A stretch of 53,172 nucleotides of DNA from Oscillospiraceae bacterium (GCA_015063445.1 SVUD01000008.1:1-53172), one strand, 5' to 3'. Shown: positions 27,542-36,787, counted from the stretch's first letter. Numbers and translations: made by a program. The notes: generated by a model not told the origin, from the sequence alone.

Positions 27542-28234
27542 ATGACTGATTTCGCCTATATTGAAAGAAATTACAAGGAGCTTTGCGACGAGCTTAGAGA
27601 TATCGCAAAGCAATCGGGAAACGAGCCCCCGAAGCTCGTTTGCGTAACGAAGAGCGGCAGCGACGAGGAGCTTTTGGCTCTTATGAAAGCAGGCGCTCTC
27701 GCGATAGGAGAAAACCGTCCGGGTGAGCTTTGCCGCAGAGGCGAGCTTCTTTATGAAAACGGCTTTTCCCCCGAGCTTCACCAGATAGGTACGCTTCAAT
27801 CGAATAAGGCAAAGCTGGTTGCCGATAAATCAACGCTTATCCATTCTCTCGACTCTCTTTCTCTCGTTAAGGAATTAGATAAGCAGGGCAAAAAGCTTGG
27901 AAGAAGGATACCCGCGCTCATCGAAATCAACAGCGCCGAGGAGCCGCAAAAAAGCGGCGTTATGCCCCGTGACGCAGAGGCTTTCTTAATGAAGGCGCTC
28001 GAATTTGATTCGATAGCAGTCAAGGGACTTATGACAATGGGTCCGGTATGCGACGACGCAGAGCAGTTAAGAAAATACTTCCGTCTTACAAAAAATCTTT
28101 TTGATAAATTAAATTCGCAGTACGGCTTTGGCGATTCACCCACGCTCTCGATGGGAATGAGCGACAGCTACAAAGTGGCTATCGAGGAGGGCTCGACCCT
28201 TGTCAGAGTCGGACGCAGACTTTTTATAAAATAA
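27542..28234 (+). CDS. YggS/YlmE-type pyridoxal-phosphate homeostasis protein
   Basis: A 230-aa single-domain TIM-barrel PLP-binding protein of the YggS/PROSC family that buffers PLP and influences amino-acid metabolism. Markers are the lysine in KLVCVTKSGSDEELLAL (Schiff base site), IGENRPGEL, HQIGTLQSNKAKLV and the phosphate-binding LSMGMSDSYKVAIEEGSTLVRVG end. The start at 27542 follows from homology length and promoter position; its ribosome binding site is poor. The gene order yggS-sepF is the classic Firmicute ylmE-ylmF arrangement. Confidence 0.9.
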   Translation: MTDFAYIERNYKELCDELRDIAKQSGNEPPKLVCVTKSGSDEELLALMKAGALAIGENRPGELCRRGELLYENGFSPELHQIGTLQSNKAKLVADKSTLIHSLDSLSLVKELDKQGKKLGRRIPALIEINSAEEPQKSGVMPRDAEAFLMKALEFDSIAVKGLMTMGPVCDDAEQLRKYFRLTKNLFDKLNSQYGFGDSPTLSMGMSDSYKVAIEEGSTLVRVGRRLFIK

Positions 28235-28249
28235 CAGGAGGATAAAACC

Positions 28250-28651
28250 ATGTTTGGTAAGCTTGCAGACAAGCTCAACAAAAAATTTCAGAATTCCGAA
28301 GAGGAAATAACCTTTAAAAGCTTCGAGGAGGCAGACGAGGCAGAGGCTCAGAAAACCGAAGCTATCGGCTCTACCCTTAAAGCAGACGAAAGCGAAAAGG
28401 ACAGCAGCATAAAGTTCAAGCTCGTTAAGCCCCAAGGCTTTGACGAGGTCAGCAAAATTGCGGACCATCTTATCGAGGGCTGCACGGTAGTTCTCAATAC
28501 CGAGCTTCTTGATATGGCTACCTGTCGCAGAATGCTCGATTTCCTTAACGGAGTTACCTACACGACCGAAGGATATATCAATCCCGTTGCGGCAAACACG
28601 TTTATAATCACACCCCACGACGTTGACGTTTCCGACGATACCGAGGACTAA
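28250..28651 (+). CDS. sepF: Cell division protein SepF
   Basis: A 133-aa protein with an N-terminal amphipathic membrane-binding segment (MFGKLADKLNKKF), an acidic linker to about residue 55, and the SepF core (VKPQGFDEVSKIADHLIEG, RRMLDFLNGVTYTTEG, NTFIITPHDVDV) that binds the FtsZ C-terminus and polymerises into rings. AGGAGG precedes the ATG. It follows yggS by 15 bp and precedes lspA. Confidence 0.94.
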   Translation: MFGKLADKLNKKFQNSEEEITFKSFEEADEAEAQKTEAIGSTLKADESEKDSSIKFKLVKPQGFDEVSKIADHLIEGCTVVLNTELLDMATCRRMLDFLNGVTYTTEGYINPVAANTFIITPHDVDVSDDTED

Positions 28652-28657
28652 GCAGAA

Positions 28658-29194
28658 ATGAGTTCGGGTCTTAAAATAGTAAAAAAGCAGCCTCGTGATT
28701 ATATTCTCTATTCCGTCATAATAGCCGCGGGAATTTTCCTCGATCAGCTTACGAAATGGCTCTCGGCAAAATTTTTGTCAAAGGTCGTAACCGTTCCGAT
28801 AATCAAGAACGTTATCCACCTCACCTACGTTGAGAACCGCGGAGCAGCCTTCGGAATGTTCAAGGATCATCGCTGGGTGTTTATGATAACCTCAACGGTG
28901 ATGATAGTGGGACTTCTTATTTACCTCTATCTCGGATTTGCGGAAAACAAGCTTTACGAAATTTCCATAGCTATGATAATCTCGGGCGGTATCGGTAATA
29001 TGATCGACCGCATAGCGCTCAAATACGTTATAGATTTTATTGATTTCAGACTTATAAACTTTGCCGTTTTCAACGGAGCGGATTCCTTCGTCTGCGTTGG
29101 CGCAGGACTTCTCATTTTCGCTCTTTTGAGAGATATCGTTAAGGAATGGAAGGAAGCCAAAGCAAAAAAGAACAACGGCGGCGACGCAAAGTAA
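28658..29194 (+). CDS. lspA: Signal peptidase II (prolipoprotein signal peptidase)
   Basis: A 178-aa membrane aspartic protease that cleaves lipoprotein signal peptides, needed for the several lipoproteins in this window. It has four transmembrane helices and the family motifs FLDQLTKWLS, VENRGAAFGMF, GGIGNMIDRI (first catalytic Asp) and FNGADSFVCVGAGLL (second catalytic Asp). The usual FNVADS is FNGADS here. It starts 6 bp after sepF and ends 1 bp before the pseudouridine synthase gene. Confidence 0.95.
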   Translation: MSSGLKIVKKQPRDYILYSVIIAAGIFLDQLTKWLSAKFLSKVVTVPIIKNVIHLTYVENRGAAFGMFKDHRWVFMITSTVMIVGLLIYLYLGFAENKLYEISIAMIISGGIGNMIDRIALKYVIDFIDFRLINFAVFNGADSFVCVGAGLLIFALLRDIVKEWKEAKAKKNNGGDAK

Positions 29195-29195
29195 T

Positions 29196-30143
29196 ATGAT
29201 ATTTAAAATCAGTGAAAGCAGTGTCGGAGTAAGACTTGACGCATATCTTGCCTCGGCTACGGGAGAATCACGTAACGCAGTCGTTCGGGCAATAGACGAG
29301 GGGCGTGTTACACTTAACGGCTCATCGGAGCTTGCGGATAAAAAATATAAGCTTAAGGACGGCGATGAAATCGCGTTCGAGCCCGAAGAGGTAACGGAAT
29401 ACGAGGCAGAGCCCGAGAATATTTCTCTCGACGTGATCTACGAGGACGGTGACATTATCGTTATAAACAAGCCCTCGGGAATGGTGGTTCATCCTGCGGC
29501 AGGCAACCTTACCGGTACGCTCGTCAACGCTCTTTTATATCACTGCAAGGATTCCTTATCGGGAATCGGCGGTGTTATGCGCCCAGGTATAGTCCACCGA
29601 ATCGATAAGGATACGTCGGGGCTTCTCGTTTGCGCAAAGAACGATTTTGCCCATAGAGCGTTATCCGAGGAGCTTGAGCATCACGGAATAGTGCGTGAAT
29701 ATCACGCTCTTGTCAACGGTGGCTTTAAAAACGACACGGGTACTGTTGATTTGCCAATAGGCAGACATCCTGTTGACCGCAAAAAAATGGCGGTAATACT
29801 GACTCCCGGCGCTCATACGAAGCACGCAATCACACATTACGAGGTGGTTTGCGCATACGGAAGAATAACGCACTTAAAGCTTATACTCGAAACCGGAAGA
29901 ACGCACCAGATAAGAGTTCATATGTCGCACACGGGACACCCTCTTCTCGGTGACACGGTCTACGGCGGCGGTAAGACGCAATTCGAGAAAGCGCACGCAA
30001 GGCTTCTCTCGGGGCAGGCTCTTCACGCAAAGAGACTCACGCTCACTCATCCGAGAACAAACGAGCGTATGACCTTTGAATCCGAGCTGCCCGATGATTT
30101 CAAAAAGCTTCTTGAAATTCTTAATAAAGAAGCAGAAAATTAA
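29196..30143 (+). CDS. RluD-family 23S rRNA pseudouridine synthase (YlyB-like)
   Basis: A 315-aa enzyme that isomerises uridine to pseudouridine in RNA. It has an N-terminal S4 RNA-binding domain (residues 10-70) and the catalytic motif RPGIVHRIDKDTSGLLVCAK, with the catalytic Asp in HRIDKDTSG, and later TGRTHQIRVHMSHTGHPLLG. The lspA-rluD order is common in Firmicutes (lspA-ylyB). A terminator follows. Confidence 0.93.
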   Translation: MIFKISESSVGVRLDAYLASATGESRNAVVRAIDEGRVTLNGSSELADKKYKLKDGDEIAFEPEEVTEYEAEPENISLDVIYEDGDIIVINKPSGMVVHPAAGNLTGTLVNALLYHCKDSLSGIGGVMRPGIVHRIDKDTSGLLVCAKNDFAHRALSEELEHHGIVREYHALVNGGFKNDTGTVDLPIGRHPVDRKKMAVILTPGAHTKHAITHYEVVCAYGRITHLKLILETGRTHQIRVHMSHTGHPLLGDTVYGGGKTQFEKAHARLLSGQALHAKRLTLTHPRTNERMTFESELPDDFKKLLEILNKEAEN

Positions 30144-30160
30144 ACAAAAGTTTACATAAC

Positions 30161-30212
30161 GCGGGCAGACGGCGCTTCGGCTCAACCGAAGTGTTGCCTA
30201 TGCCCGTTTTTT
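30161..30212 (+). terminator. Rho-independent terminator after the pseudouridine synthase gene
   Basis: CGGGCA (30162-30167) pairs with TGCCCG (30201-30206), enclosing an inner CTTCGG/CCGAAG hairpin and followed by six T. It sits directly before the ribosome binding site of the ABC-F gene. Confidence 0.8.
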
Positions 30213-30225
30213 CGAGGATCTTAAA

Positions 30226-32169
30226 ATGATAGCATTATCGGTATCCGACGTTTCCCTATCCTTCGGTATGGAAACGGTTCTTAAAAACGTTTCATTCTCG
30301 GTTAACGACGGCGACAGAGTCGGTGTTATCGGTGTTAACGGAGCGGGAAAAACCTCGCTTTTCAAAATAATAACCGGTGATTACTCTGCCGACACGGGAG
30401 CTGTGTATCTTCAAAAGGGATACACCGTAGGCTGTCTTGAGCAGAATCCCGACCTTACGGCGCTTCCCGGAGCTACAAGGTGCATAGACTATATGTATTC
30501 GGCATTCCCGGCTCTTGTTTCCATGGAATCAAAAATCTCGGCGCTCGAATCGGAAATATCACTTCTTTCTTCACACGGTATGCACGATGAGGCGGTAAAA
30601 AAGACCGAAGAGCTTACCGAGCTTAACAGACGCTTTGCGCTCTCGGGCGGTCTTGAATTCCGTTCAAGATGCAAGAGCATGCTCTTAAGACTTGGCTTTG
30701 ACGAAGCCCTTCTTATGCAAAACATATCCACCCTCTCGGGAGGGCAGTATACCCGTCTTGCTCTTGCACGGCTTCTCGCCACGGAGCCCGACGTCTTAAT
30801 GCTTGACGAGCCTACGAACCACCTTGATATAGACTCTCTTGCCTGGCTCGAGAGCTTTATTTCCGCCTATAAAAAGACGGTTATAATCATCTCACACGAC
30901 AGATATTTCCTTGACCGAACGACAAACAAAACGCTTCACATACAGTATGCGGGCGCAAGACTCTACAACGGCAACTACACCGCCACCCGTGATATGCAGG
31001 AGGCGGAGGCTGCTTCCCTTGAAAAGCGATACAAGGAGCAGCAAAAGGAAATCGCAAAAATAAAAGCAAACATTGAATTTCAGCGCAGATGCAACCGAGA
31101 GCATAACTTCGTTACGATAAGAGCTAAGGAAAAGCAGCTCGCAAGAATGGAAAAGGTTGAGCTTGCTCCCCCGCCGCCAAAGGATATAAGACTTTCATTT
31201 AATGCGGAGGAGGAAAGCGCGGGAGACGTTCTTGAGGTTAAAAACCTCTCGTTTTCTTACACGGGATCGCCTCTCATCAAGGATATTTCCTTCCTTATAA
31301 GAAGATACGAGCGTGTGCTTTTCCTTGGAAAGAACGGCTGCGGAAAATCCACTCTTATGAAGCTTATCAATTCAATGCTCACCCCAACGGCAGGCAGAAT
31401 AACTCTCGGCTACAATATAAAAATCGGATACTACGACCAGGAAAACCGTGGACTTTCGCAGAACAAAACAGTCTTTGACGAGCTGCACGATGAATACCCC
31501 GAGAAGAAAGACGGAGAGCTACGCTCGGTGCTTGCTCTCTTCCTCTTCGGCGCGGACGATATTATAAAGCCTATAAGCGTTCTTTCGGGCGGCGAGCGAG
31601 CAAGACTTACCCTCGCCAAGCTTATGCTGAAAAAGGTTAATCTTCTGATTATGGACGAGCCGACGAACCACCTTGACATTGGCTCTGCCGAGGCACTCGA
31701 AAACGCTCTTTTAGCGTTTGACGGAACTATAATAGCGGTATCGCACGACAGATACTTCATAAACAGAATAGCCACGAGAATTATCGAGCTTGACAAGGAT
31801 AACGAGCGCGGACTCGTTGATTATTCGCTCGAGGACTACGACGATGCGTACACCGAATATATGCGCATAAGAACCGCAGCTAAGGAAGCCCAAGCGGAAA
31901 AGGCAGCCGAAGCGATCGCCTCAAAGCCCGAAAGCTCTTCCAAGCAGGAATACGAGCAAAGAAAACGAGAGGCTGCGGAAAAGCGCTCCGAGGAAAAACG
32001 TCAAAGAGAAGCAAAGGCAAAAATCGAGAAGCTCGAGGCGGAGCTTGAAGCTCTCGAGGAGGAGCTGTACGGCGAGGCGGCAACGAACTACGTACGAGCC
32101 GCAGAAATTGAAGAACGCAAGGCGCAAATCGAAGAAGAACTCTTAGAGCTTTACGAGATAGTGATGTAA
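30226..32169 (+). CDS. ABC-F family ATPase (ribosome-associated, duplicated ATP-binding cassette)
   Basis: A 647-aa soluble protein with two ATP-binding cassettes and no membrane domain. Cassette 1 has GVNGAGKTS, LSGGQYTRLALARLL and LMLDEPTNHLDI; cassette 2 has GKNGCGKST, LSGGERARLTLAKLML and LIMDEPTNHLDI. Between them lies the charged linker typical of ABC-F factors that enter the ribosomal E site, and the C-terminus is a long Glu/Lys/Arg coiled coil (about residues 545-640). Members act in translation or antibiotic protection; this one cannot be assigned to a resistance subgroup. Confidence 0.92.
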   Translation: MIALSVSDVSLSFGMETVLKNVSFSVNDGDRVGVIGVNGAGKTSLFKIITGDYSADTGAVYLQKGYTVGCLEQNPDLTALPGATRCIDYMYSAFPALVSMESKISALESEISLLSSHGMHDEAVKKTEELTELNRRFALSGGLEFRSRCKSMLLRLGFDEALLMQNISTLSGGQYTRLALARLLATEPDVLMLDEPTNHLDIDSLAWLESFISAYKKTVIIISHDRYFLDRTTNKTLHIQYAGARLYNGNYTATRDMQEAEAASLEKRYKEQQKEIAKIKANIEFQRRCNREHNFVTIRAKEKQLARMEKVELAPPPPKDIRLSFNAEEESAGDVLEVKNLSFSYTGSPLIKDISFLIRRYERVLFLGKNGCGKSTLMKLINSMLTPTAGRITLGYNIKIGYYDQENRGLSQNKTVFDELHDEYPEKKDGELRSVLALFLFGADDIIKPISVLSGGERARLTLAKLMLKKVNLLIMDEPTNHLDIGSAEALENALLAFDGTIIAVSHDRYFINRIATRIIELDKDNERGLVDYSLEDYDDAYTEYMRIRTAAKEAQAEKAAEAIASKPESSSKQEYEQRKREAAEKRSEEKRQREAKAKIEKLEAELEALEEELYGEAATNYVRAAEIEERKAQIEEELLELYEIVM

Positions 32170-32285
32170 CGCTTCCTCATTTGAACCGGCTTTGCAGCAC
32201 AAAAATTTTTACAAAGAAACGAAATCCTCTCCAAAAGACGTTTATAATCAGAGCCTATTTCGAGAGGATTTTTGTTTTTTTCCGT

Positions 32286-32393
32286 TATCGGCAAGCTATA
32301 TTACAAAAATATGATCCCAAAATACAGTTCTGCCGTTATCGGCAAAATATATGTAAAAAATAATTCAGAGAAGCTATTGATATTTTGCCGATA
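32286..32393. promoter_or_regulatory. Three operator-like TATCGGCAA elements upstream of the Fic gene
   Basis: TATCGGCAAAATAT (32337-32350) and its exact inverse ATATTTTGCCGATA (32380-32393) form a 14-bp inverted repeat pair; a third partial copy TATCGGCAA (32286-32294) points the same way as the first. The inverse copy covers the -35 region and spacer of the Fic promoter, so binding there should block RNA polymerase. Confidence 0.7.
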
Positions 32394-32405
32394 TTGTGGT
32401 ATAAT
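32377..32405 (+). promoter_or_regulatory. Sigma-A-like promoter of the Fic gene
   Basis: TTGATA (32377-32382) and TATAAT (32400-32405) are 17 bp apart, 31 bases before the ATG. The -35 hexamer is overlapped by the operator at 32380-32393. Confidence 0.8.
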
Positions 32406-32435
32406 AATTACAATCTACCGAAAAGGAGATAGAGT

Positions 32436-33320
32436 ATGAGGTATTTATCGGTTACGGATATTGCTGCTTTGTGGGGCCTTTCTGAAAGAAGCGTCAGAAA
32501 TTATTGCTCTGAGGGAAGAATCGACGGCGCTTTTTTAACGGGAAAAACGTGGAACATACCCGAAAACGCAAAACAGCCTCTGCGCAAAAAGCGTGAAAGC
32601 AAGCAAGCAAAAACGCTTTTAGAAATTTTAAAAGAGCAGAAGGATGCTTCCCTTCCCGGTGGAATTTATCACAAGCTGCAGATCGACCTGACTTACAATT
32701 CCAATCACATCGAAGGCAGCCGTTTAACGCACGATCAAACAAGATACATTTTCGAAACGAACACGATAGGAATCACTGATACCGGCGTAAACGTTGACGA
32801 TCTTTTCGAAACTGTTAACCACTTCAAATGCATTGATTACGTAATAGATAACGCAAAGCTGCAGCTTAGCGAAAAATATATAAAAAAGCTGCACTTCTTA
32901 TTAAAATTCGGAACAAGCGACAGCCGAAAGGATTGGTTTGCCGTTGGTGAATATAAAAAGCTGCCTAACGAGGTTGGCGGCATAGAAACAACTCCGCCCG
33001 AAAACGTCCATAGCGAAGCGTCAGAGCTGCTTTCTTGGTACAACGAAAAGGAAAACGTAACACTTGACGATATAATAGAATTTCACGTACGCTTTGAACG
33101 TATACATCCGTTTCAGGACGGTAACGGTCGAGTCGGGCGGCTTATTATTCTCAAAGAGTGCTTAAAGCATAATATAGTTCCTTTTATAATCGACGAGGAT
33201 CACAAGCTTTTCTATTACAGAGGACTCAAGGAATGGGATTCCGAGCGTGGATATTTGATAGATACCTGTCTTTCAGCGCAGGACAAATTCAAAAAAATAT
33301 TAGAATATTTCAGGATTTAA
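32436..33320 (+). CDS. Fic-domain protein with N-terminal DNA-binding helix-turn-helix
   Basis: A 294-aa protein. Residues 3-45 (YLSVTDIAALWGLSERSVRN) are a MerR/excisionase-like helix-turn-helix. The Fic core follows with the full active motif HPFQDGNGRVGR (residues 224-235), including the catalytic His, so AMP transfer from ATP to target hydroxyls is expected. An inhibitory motif (S/T)xxxE(G/N) is present as SNHIEG at 89-94, upstream of the Fic motif, marking a self-inhibited class II Fic. AAGGAG precedes the ATG. The operators upstream suggest it represses its own gene. Targets are unknown. Confidence 0.9.
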   Translation: MRYLSVTDIAALWGLSERSVRNYCSEGRIDGAFLTGKTWNIPENAKQPLRKKRESKQAKTLLEILKEQKDASLPGGIYHKLQIDLTYNSNHIEGSRLTHDQTRYIFETNTIGITDTGVNVDDLFETVNHFKCIDYVIDNAKLQLSEKYIKKLHFLLKFGTSDSRKDWFAVGEYKKLPNEVGGIETTPPENVHSEASELLSWYNEKENVTLDDIIEFHVRFERIHPFQDGNGRVGRLIILKECLKHNIVPFIIDEDHKLFYYRGLKEWDSERGYLIDTCLSAQDKFKKILEYFRI

Positions 33321-33328
33321 AAGATAAA

Positions 33329-33405
33329 GGGCTGTCGCATTTAGGCAGAACCAAATAAAAAACGGCAGGAGCATTGCAAAAAACAGTGCTCTGCCGTACT
33401 TTTAT
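33329..33405. repeat. Dispersed repeat, copy 1: conserved block plus hairpin
   Basis: GGGCTGTCGCATTTAGGCA (33329-33347), then AATAAAAAAC, then an imperfect hairpin CGGCAG...CTGCCG and TACTTTTAT. A second copy lies at 53075-53150 with the same blocks but a different hairpin sequence. Here it also sits just past the Fic stop and may end its transcript. Confidence 0.7.
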
Positions 33406-33495
33406 GAGGATTTAAAGAAACCAAGGTTGAAAACCAGAGATTTTCTTCGTCTCAATAAAGTTTTTAATTTTATCCTCTTTTAAGATTAAACTCAA

Positions 33496-36400
33496 TCAAC
33501 TCCAAATAACTATCTCACCGTTTTCATCATAATGCCAGAAGTTGCCTTCGGTTGTGGGAGCAATTTCGGAGTAGTAGTATACAATACAAAAATCAATAAC
33601 GTTGTGATTGCTATTAATTGAAATTTTAGACCAATCGATAGACGATTTTTCGCAATAAACATCAGTAAGAGAAGTGCAATTCCAGAAAGAATTATATGAA
33701 ATATTCACAACAGTTCCCGGTATAGTTACAGTCACAAGCTCTGTACAATCAGAAAATGAATATTCACCAATAGTATCACAAACGCTATCTTTCTCAAATA
33801 TCACAATTGCTATACTTGAATTATAAAACATATAGTCCGGAATTCTCGTAACGTTTTTGCCTATGAACACCTTAATCCCTTCTTTACCTTCATCACATGT
33901 AAACGTGAATTTATCGGCAGACAAAAAATCATTCATTTTAGTCGCGTTGAAGTATATTTCCTCTACAGACGTACAATTACGGAAGGCTGTACTTCCAACA
34001 TTAACTACGCCTCTTCCTATTGTTATCTTTAAAAGACCTGTACAATCCGAAAACGCTTGATTTCCGATTGATATTACGCTATCCGGAATATCTATCTCGT
34101 TTAAACTTTCACAGTATTTGAACGCAAGTTCTCCAATACTTTCACAAACGCTTCCTTCCTCAAAATTCACGTTTGTTACTTTAGGAGAATTTTGGGAGTA
34201 GCTTACGTAGAACAGGCACTCAGGTATTCTAGTTACATTATTAGCTATTATTACGCTGATTCCGCCACTACTTGTTCCTGCTAAGGTAAAGACATTTTTA
34301 TTATTGTATAACCCCTTCATTGAAGTTGCATTGAAATAGATTTGTTCCAATGCTGCACAATTATAAAATACTTCTTTTCCCATAGAAGTTACGCCTTTTC
34401 CAATAGTCATGCTTACAATAGAGGTACATCCCAAAAATGCATAATCGCCAAAAGAAATAACACTATCTGGGATTAAGAGTTGACACAAATTTGAACAGCC
34501 CTCAAAAGCATTTGCACCGATACTTGTACAAACACCTTCTTTATCAAATGCTATATTGTTTATGCTACTCACACCTTTAAACAGCATAGCGGGGATTTTG
34601 GTTACGCTTTTACCTATATATACATTTATTCCGTTTGAATCTTTTCCAATATCGGTAAAGATATCACAAGAATACTGATTTAAATCCGTCATGGCGCAAG
34701 CATTGAAATATATTTCTTCTACAGAGGTACAATTCGAGAATGCAGATTTACCGATAGTTATTACGTTATTTCCTATTGTAACAGTCTTTAAAGCTGTACA
34801 ATTTTTAAAGGCTGTAGAACCAATATTAGTAACGCTATCAGGTATCGTTATATCAACAAGACTTGAACAACCCGAAAAAGCGCTACTACCGAGACTTGTC
34901 ACACTGTCAGGTATAACTACGGATGTAAGACTCTTACAATTAGCAAACGTAGTATTATCGATTTTTTGAATAGAATTCGGTATATACACGGATTCCAGAA
35001 CAGAACAGTTCCAAAACGCACTGTGACAAACTATTTTTGTTTCACTATTGATATTACAACTTGTAATATCGGTGGTCGTAGCCTTCACAAGCACTAAATA
35101 TGGATTGGTATCACTTCCGAGATAATACGCATTTTCGTATTCGTTGTATGCATATGAGCTACAATTTACAAATGAATAACTATCAATACTCTCTATGGTA
35201 TCAGGTATAGTAACTGTAGCAAGATTATGGCAATTTCCAAAAGCATACGCACCAATATTAGTTACTCCCTCGGGAATAATGATTGTTTTAAGAGTTGTTA
35301 TATAGCTGAATGCAAACTTCTCTATACTCTTACATCTGCTACCCGTTTCAAACTCTACGCTTGTTATTTTGGGTTGAAAATCGGAATTTTGATAAACCGA
35401 TTCGAATAGTGAAGATGGAATTTTCGTGACATTTTTTCCTATAACCACATCAATACCTTGAGTATTCTTTCCCGCATTTGTGAATACCTGATTTGAAGAA
35501 TTCAAATTATTCATTTCGACTGCGTTAAAATATATTTCTTCAACATTTGTACAATTATAAAAAGCTGAACGTCCAATCACTGTTATTCCTTCAGGAATAG
35601 TTATCCCCTTTATCTGAGTCTGCGCCTTGAATGCATTCTCTCCAATCTCCTTAACAGGCAAGCCTTCGTGTGTGTCCGGGATTATGATATCAGTATCGGC
35701 GCAGGTTCCTATGCCTGAAACTATGTAATAAGTTTCATCCGGGCTGAGAGTATATGCAAGATTTTTGGAATAGCTTACAGTCTCCTCATATATTGCGGTG
35801 TAGGTATTATTTGCAGTGAAGGCTGTCAAGGCTGCAGGGTTATCTTTGGAAACAACTTCGCCTGCGGAGTTTTTCCAGCCTACAAATTCAAATCCTTCCT
35901 CTGCTACGGGAGCAGTCAGGGTTGCGGTTTCGGTTGCGTTATAAAGGCCCTTTGTAAATCCGTCTTCAAGAGTACCGCCTATAACTTCTACGAGGAAGTA
36001 ATCTGCGTTAGCAAGTCTTTCAACATTATAATCGAAGTATTTCTGCGCATTTGCGCCGTATTCAAGCATACTTTCAAGCATTGCCTTGAAGTTTTCGTTA
36101 TCACTTGCAACGCCTGTTTTACCGAGCTTTGCATAGCAGTAATCAAGCACGCTGTATTTTACGGGAGCGCTGTAATATCTTACGCCGTCAACGTCTATGT
36201 AAGCAACAGAATAAACGTAGTCTGTCATCTCCTTTGCGCTGATATGACGGTATTCGAAGGTGTAATACTTTACATCCTCTATAGTTGTGTGACCGACAAC
36301 GCCCGAGGCGTACGTTGCGTTAGCTTCGGTATAATCGGTCTTGGGCTCATTGAAATAGAGCATACCGATACTATCCGAAGTGATAGAACCGTCTTCAACG

Positions 36401-36579
36401 CCGTCAAACCTAACGGCATACTTGAGATAAACGTTATCCTCAAAAACCAAGTTGAATTTGTCGATGCTCACCGAGGGTGTCTCGGTCTCTTCAACTGCGC
36501 CAACCGGTATTGATAAAGCGCAAATCAAGAGAACAAAAGCTAAAGCGAGCATCAAAATAGGTAAAATCTTCTTTTTCAT
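33496..36579 (-). CDS. Secreted BspA-type leucine-rich-repeat protein
   Basis: A 1027-aa protein with a signal peptide (MKKKILPILMLALAFVLLIC, cleavage after about residue 28). An N-terminal domain of about 180 residues is followed by an InlB-B-like repeat (GFEFVGWKNSAGEVVSKDNP), then a long array of LRR_5 repeats such as IGENAFKAQTQIKGITIPEG. Within the array a larger cassette recurs four times: VEEIYFNA followed by VFIGKNVTRIP and a Leu/Met-Phe. The C-terminus ends in WHYDENGEIVIWS, with no LPXTG anchor. The gene is visibly more AT-rich than its neighbours. AAGGAG precedes the ATG at 36579. Likely an adhesin or surface-interaction protein. Confidence 0.88.
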   Translation of the reverse strand: MKKKILPILMLALAFVLLICALSIPVGAVEETETPSVSIDKFNLVFEDNVYLKYAVRFDGVEDGSITSDSIGMLYFNEPKTDYTEANATYASGVVGHTTIEDVKYYTFEYRHISAKEMTDYVYSVAYIDVDGVRYYSAPVKYSVLDYCYAKLGKTGVASDNENFKAMLESMLEYGANAQKYFDYNVERLANADYFLVEVIGGTLEDGFTKGLYNATETATLTAPVAEEGFEFVGWKNSAGEVVSKDNPAALTAFTANNTYTAIYEETVSYSKNLAYTLSPDETYYIVSGIGTCADTDIIIPDTHEGLPVKEIGENAFKAQTQIKGITIPEGITVIGRSAFYNCTNVEEIYFNAVEMNNLNSSNQVFTNAGKNTQGIDVVIGKNVTKIPSSLFESVYQNSDFQPKITSVEFETGSRCKSIEKFAFSYITTLKTIIIPEGVTNIGAYAFGNCHNLATVTIPDTIESIDSYSFVNCSSYAYNEYENAYYLGSDTNPYLVLVKATTTDITSCNINSETKIVCHSAFWNCSVLESVYIPNSIQKIDNTTFANCKSLTSVVIPDSVTSLGSSAFSGCSSLVDITIPDSVTNIGSTAFKNCTALKTVTIGNNVITIGKSAFSNCTSVEEIYFNACAMTDLNQYSCDIFTDIGKDSNGINVYIGKSVTKIPAMLFKGVSSINNIAFDKEGVCTSIGANAFEGCSNLCQLLIPDSVISFGDYAFLGCTSIVSMTIGKGVTSMGKEVFYNCAALEQIYFNATSMKGLYNNKNVFTLAGTSSGGISVIIANNVTRIPECLFYVSYSQNSPKVTNVNFEEGSVCESIGELAFKYCESLNEIDIPDSVISIGNQAFSDCTGLLKITIGRGVVNVGSTAFRNCTSVEEIYFNATKMNDFLSADKFTFTCDEGKEGIKVFIGKNVTRIPDYMFYNSSIAIVIFEKDSVCDTIGEYSFSDCTELVTVTIPGTVVNISYNSFWNCTSLTDVYCEKSSIDWSKISINSNHNVIDFCIVYYYSEIAPTTEGNFWHYDENGEIVIWS

Positions 36580-36592
36580 TTTTTCTTCTCCT

Positions 36593-36724
36593 TTACAGCC
36601 ATTCGCCGTCATTTTCTCCGTTGTCGGGCTTGATGTCGTTATTATTCGAGGTTGAAATAATGTCAACCACGTCAATCTTCATCAATTCGATTTCGGGTGC
36701 TTTGTATTTTTCTTTGTTTTTCAT
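36593..36724 (-). CDS. 43-codon peptide gene preceding the BspA-type gene
   Basis: A short ORF with a strong ribosome binding site (GAAAGGAG, 5 bases before ATG). The peptide begins MKNKEKYKAPEIELMKIDVV, continues through a DIISTSNNND stretch and ends acidic in DGEWL. It has no signal peptide. The stop codon overlaps the ribosome binding site of the BspA-type gene 13 bp on, so translation is probably coupled. It shares the repressor-controlled promoter. Small peptides with this KYxxPEIEL...DVVDIISTS shape occur in Clostridia; some resemble leader-type peptides, but no maturation enzyme is nearby. Confidence 0.65.
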   Translation of the reverse strand: MKNKEKYKAPEIELMKIDVVDIISTSNNNDIKPDNGENDGEWL

Positions 36725-36787
36725 TTTATCTCCTTTCAAAACAAAAAGTACAACTTATGCCCCAAGCAAACACTTGTCATAGCTCAA

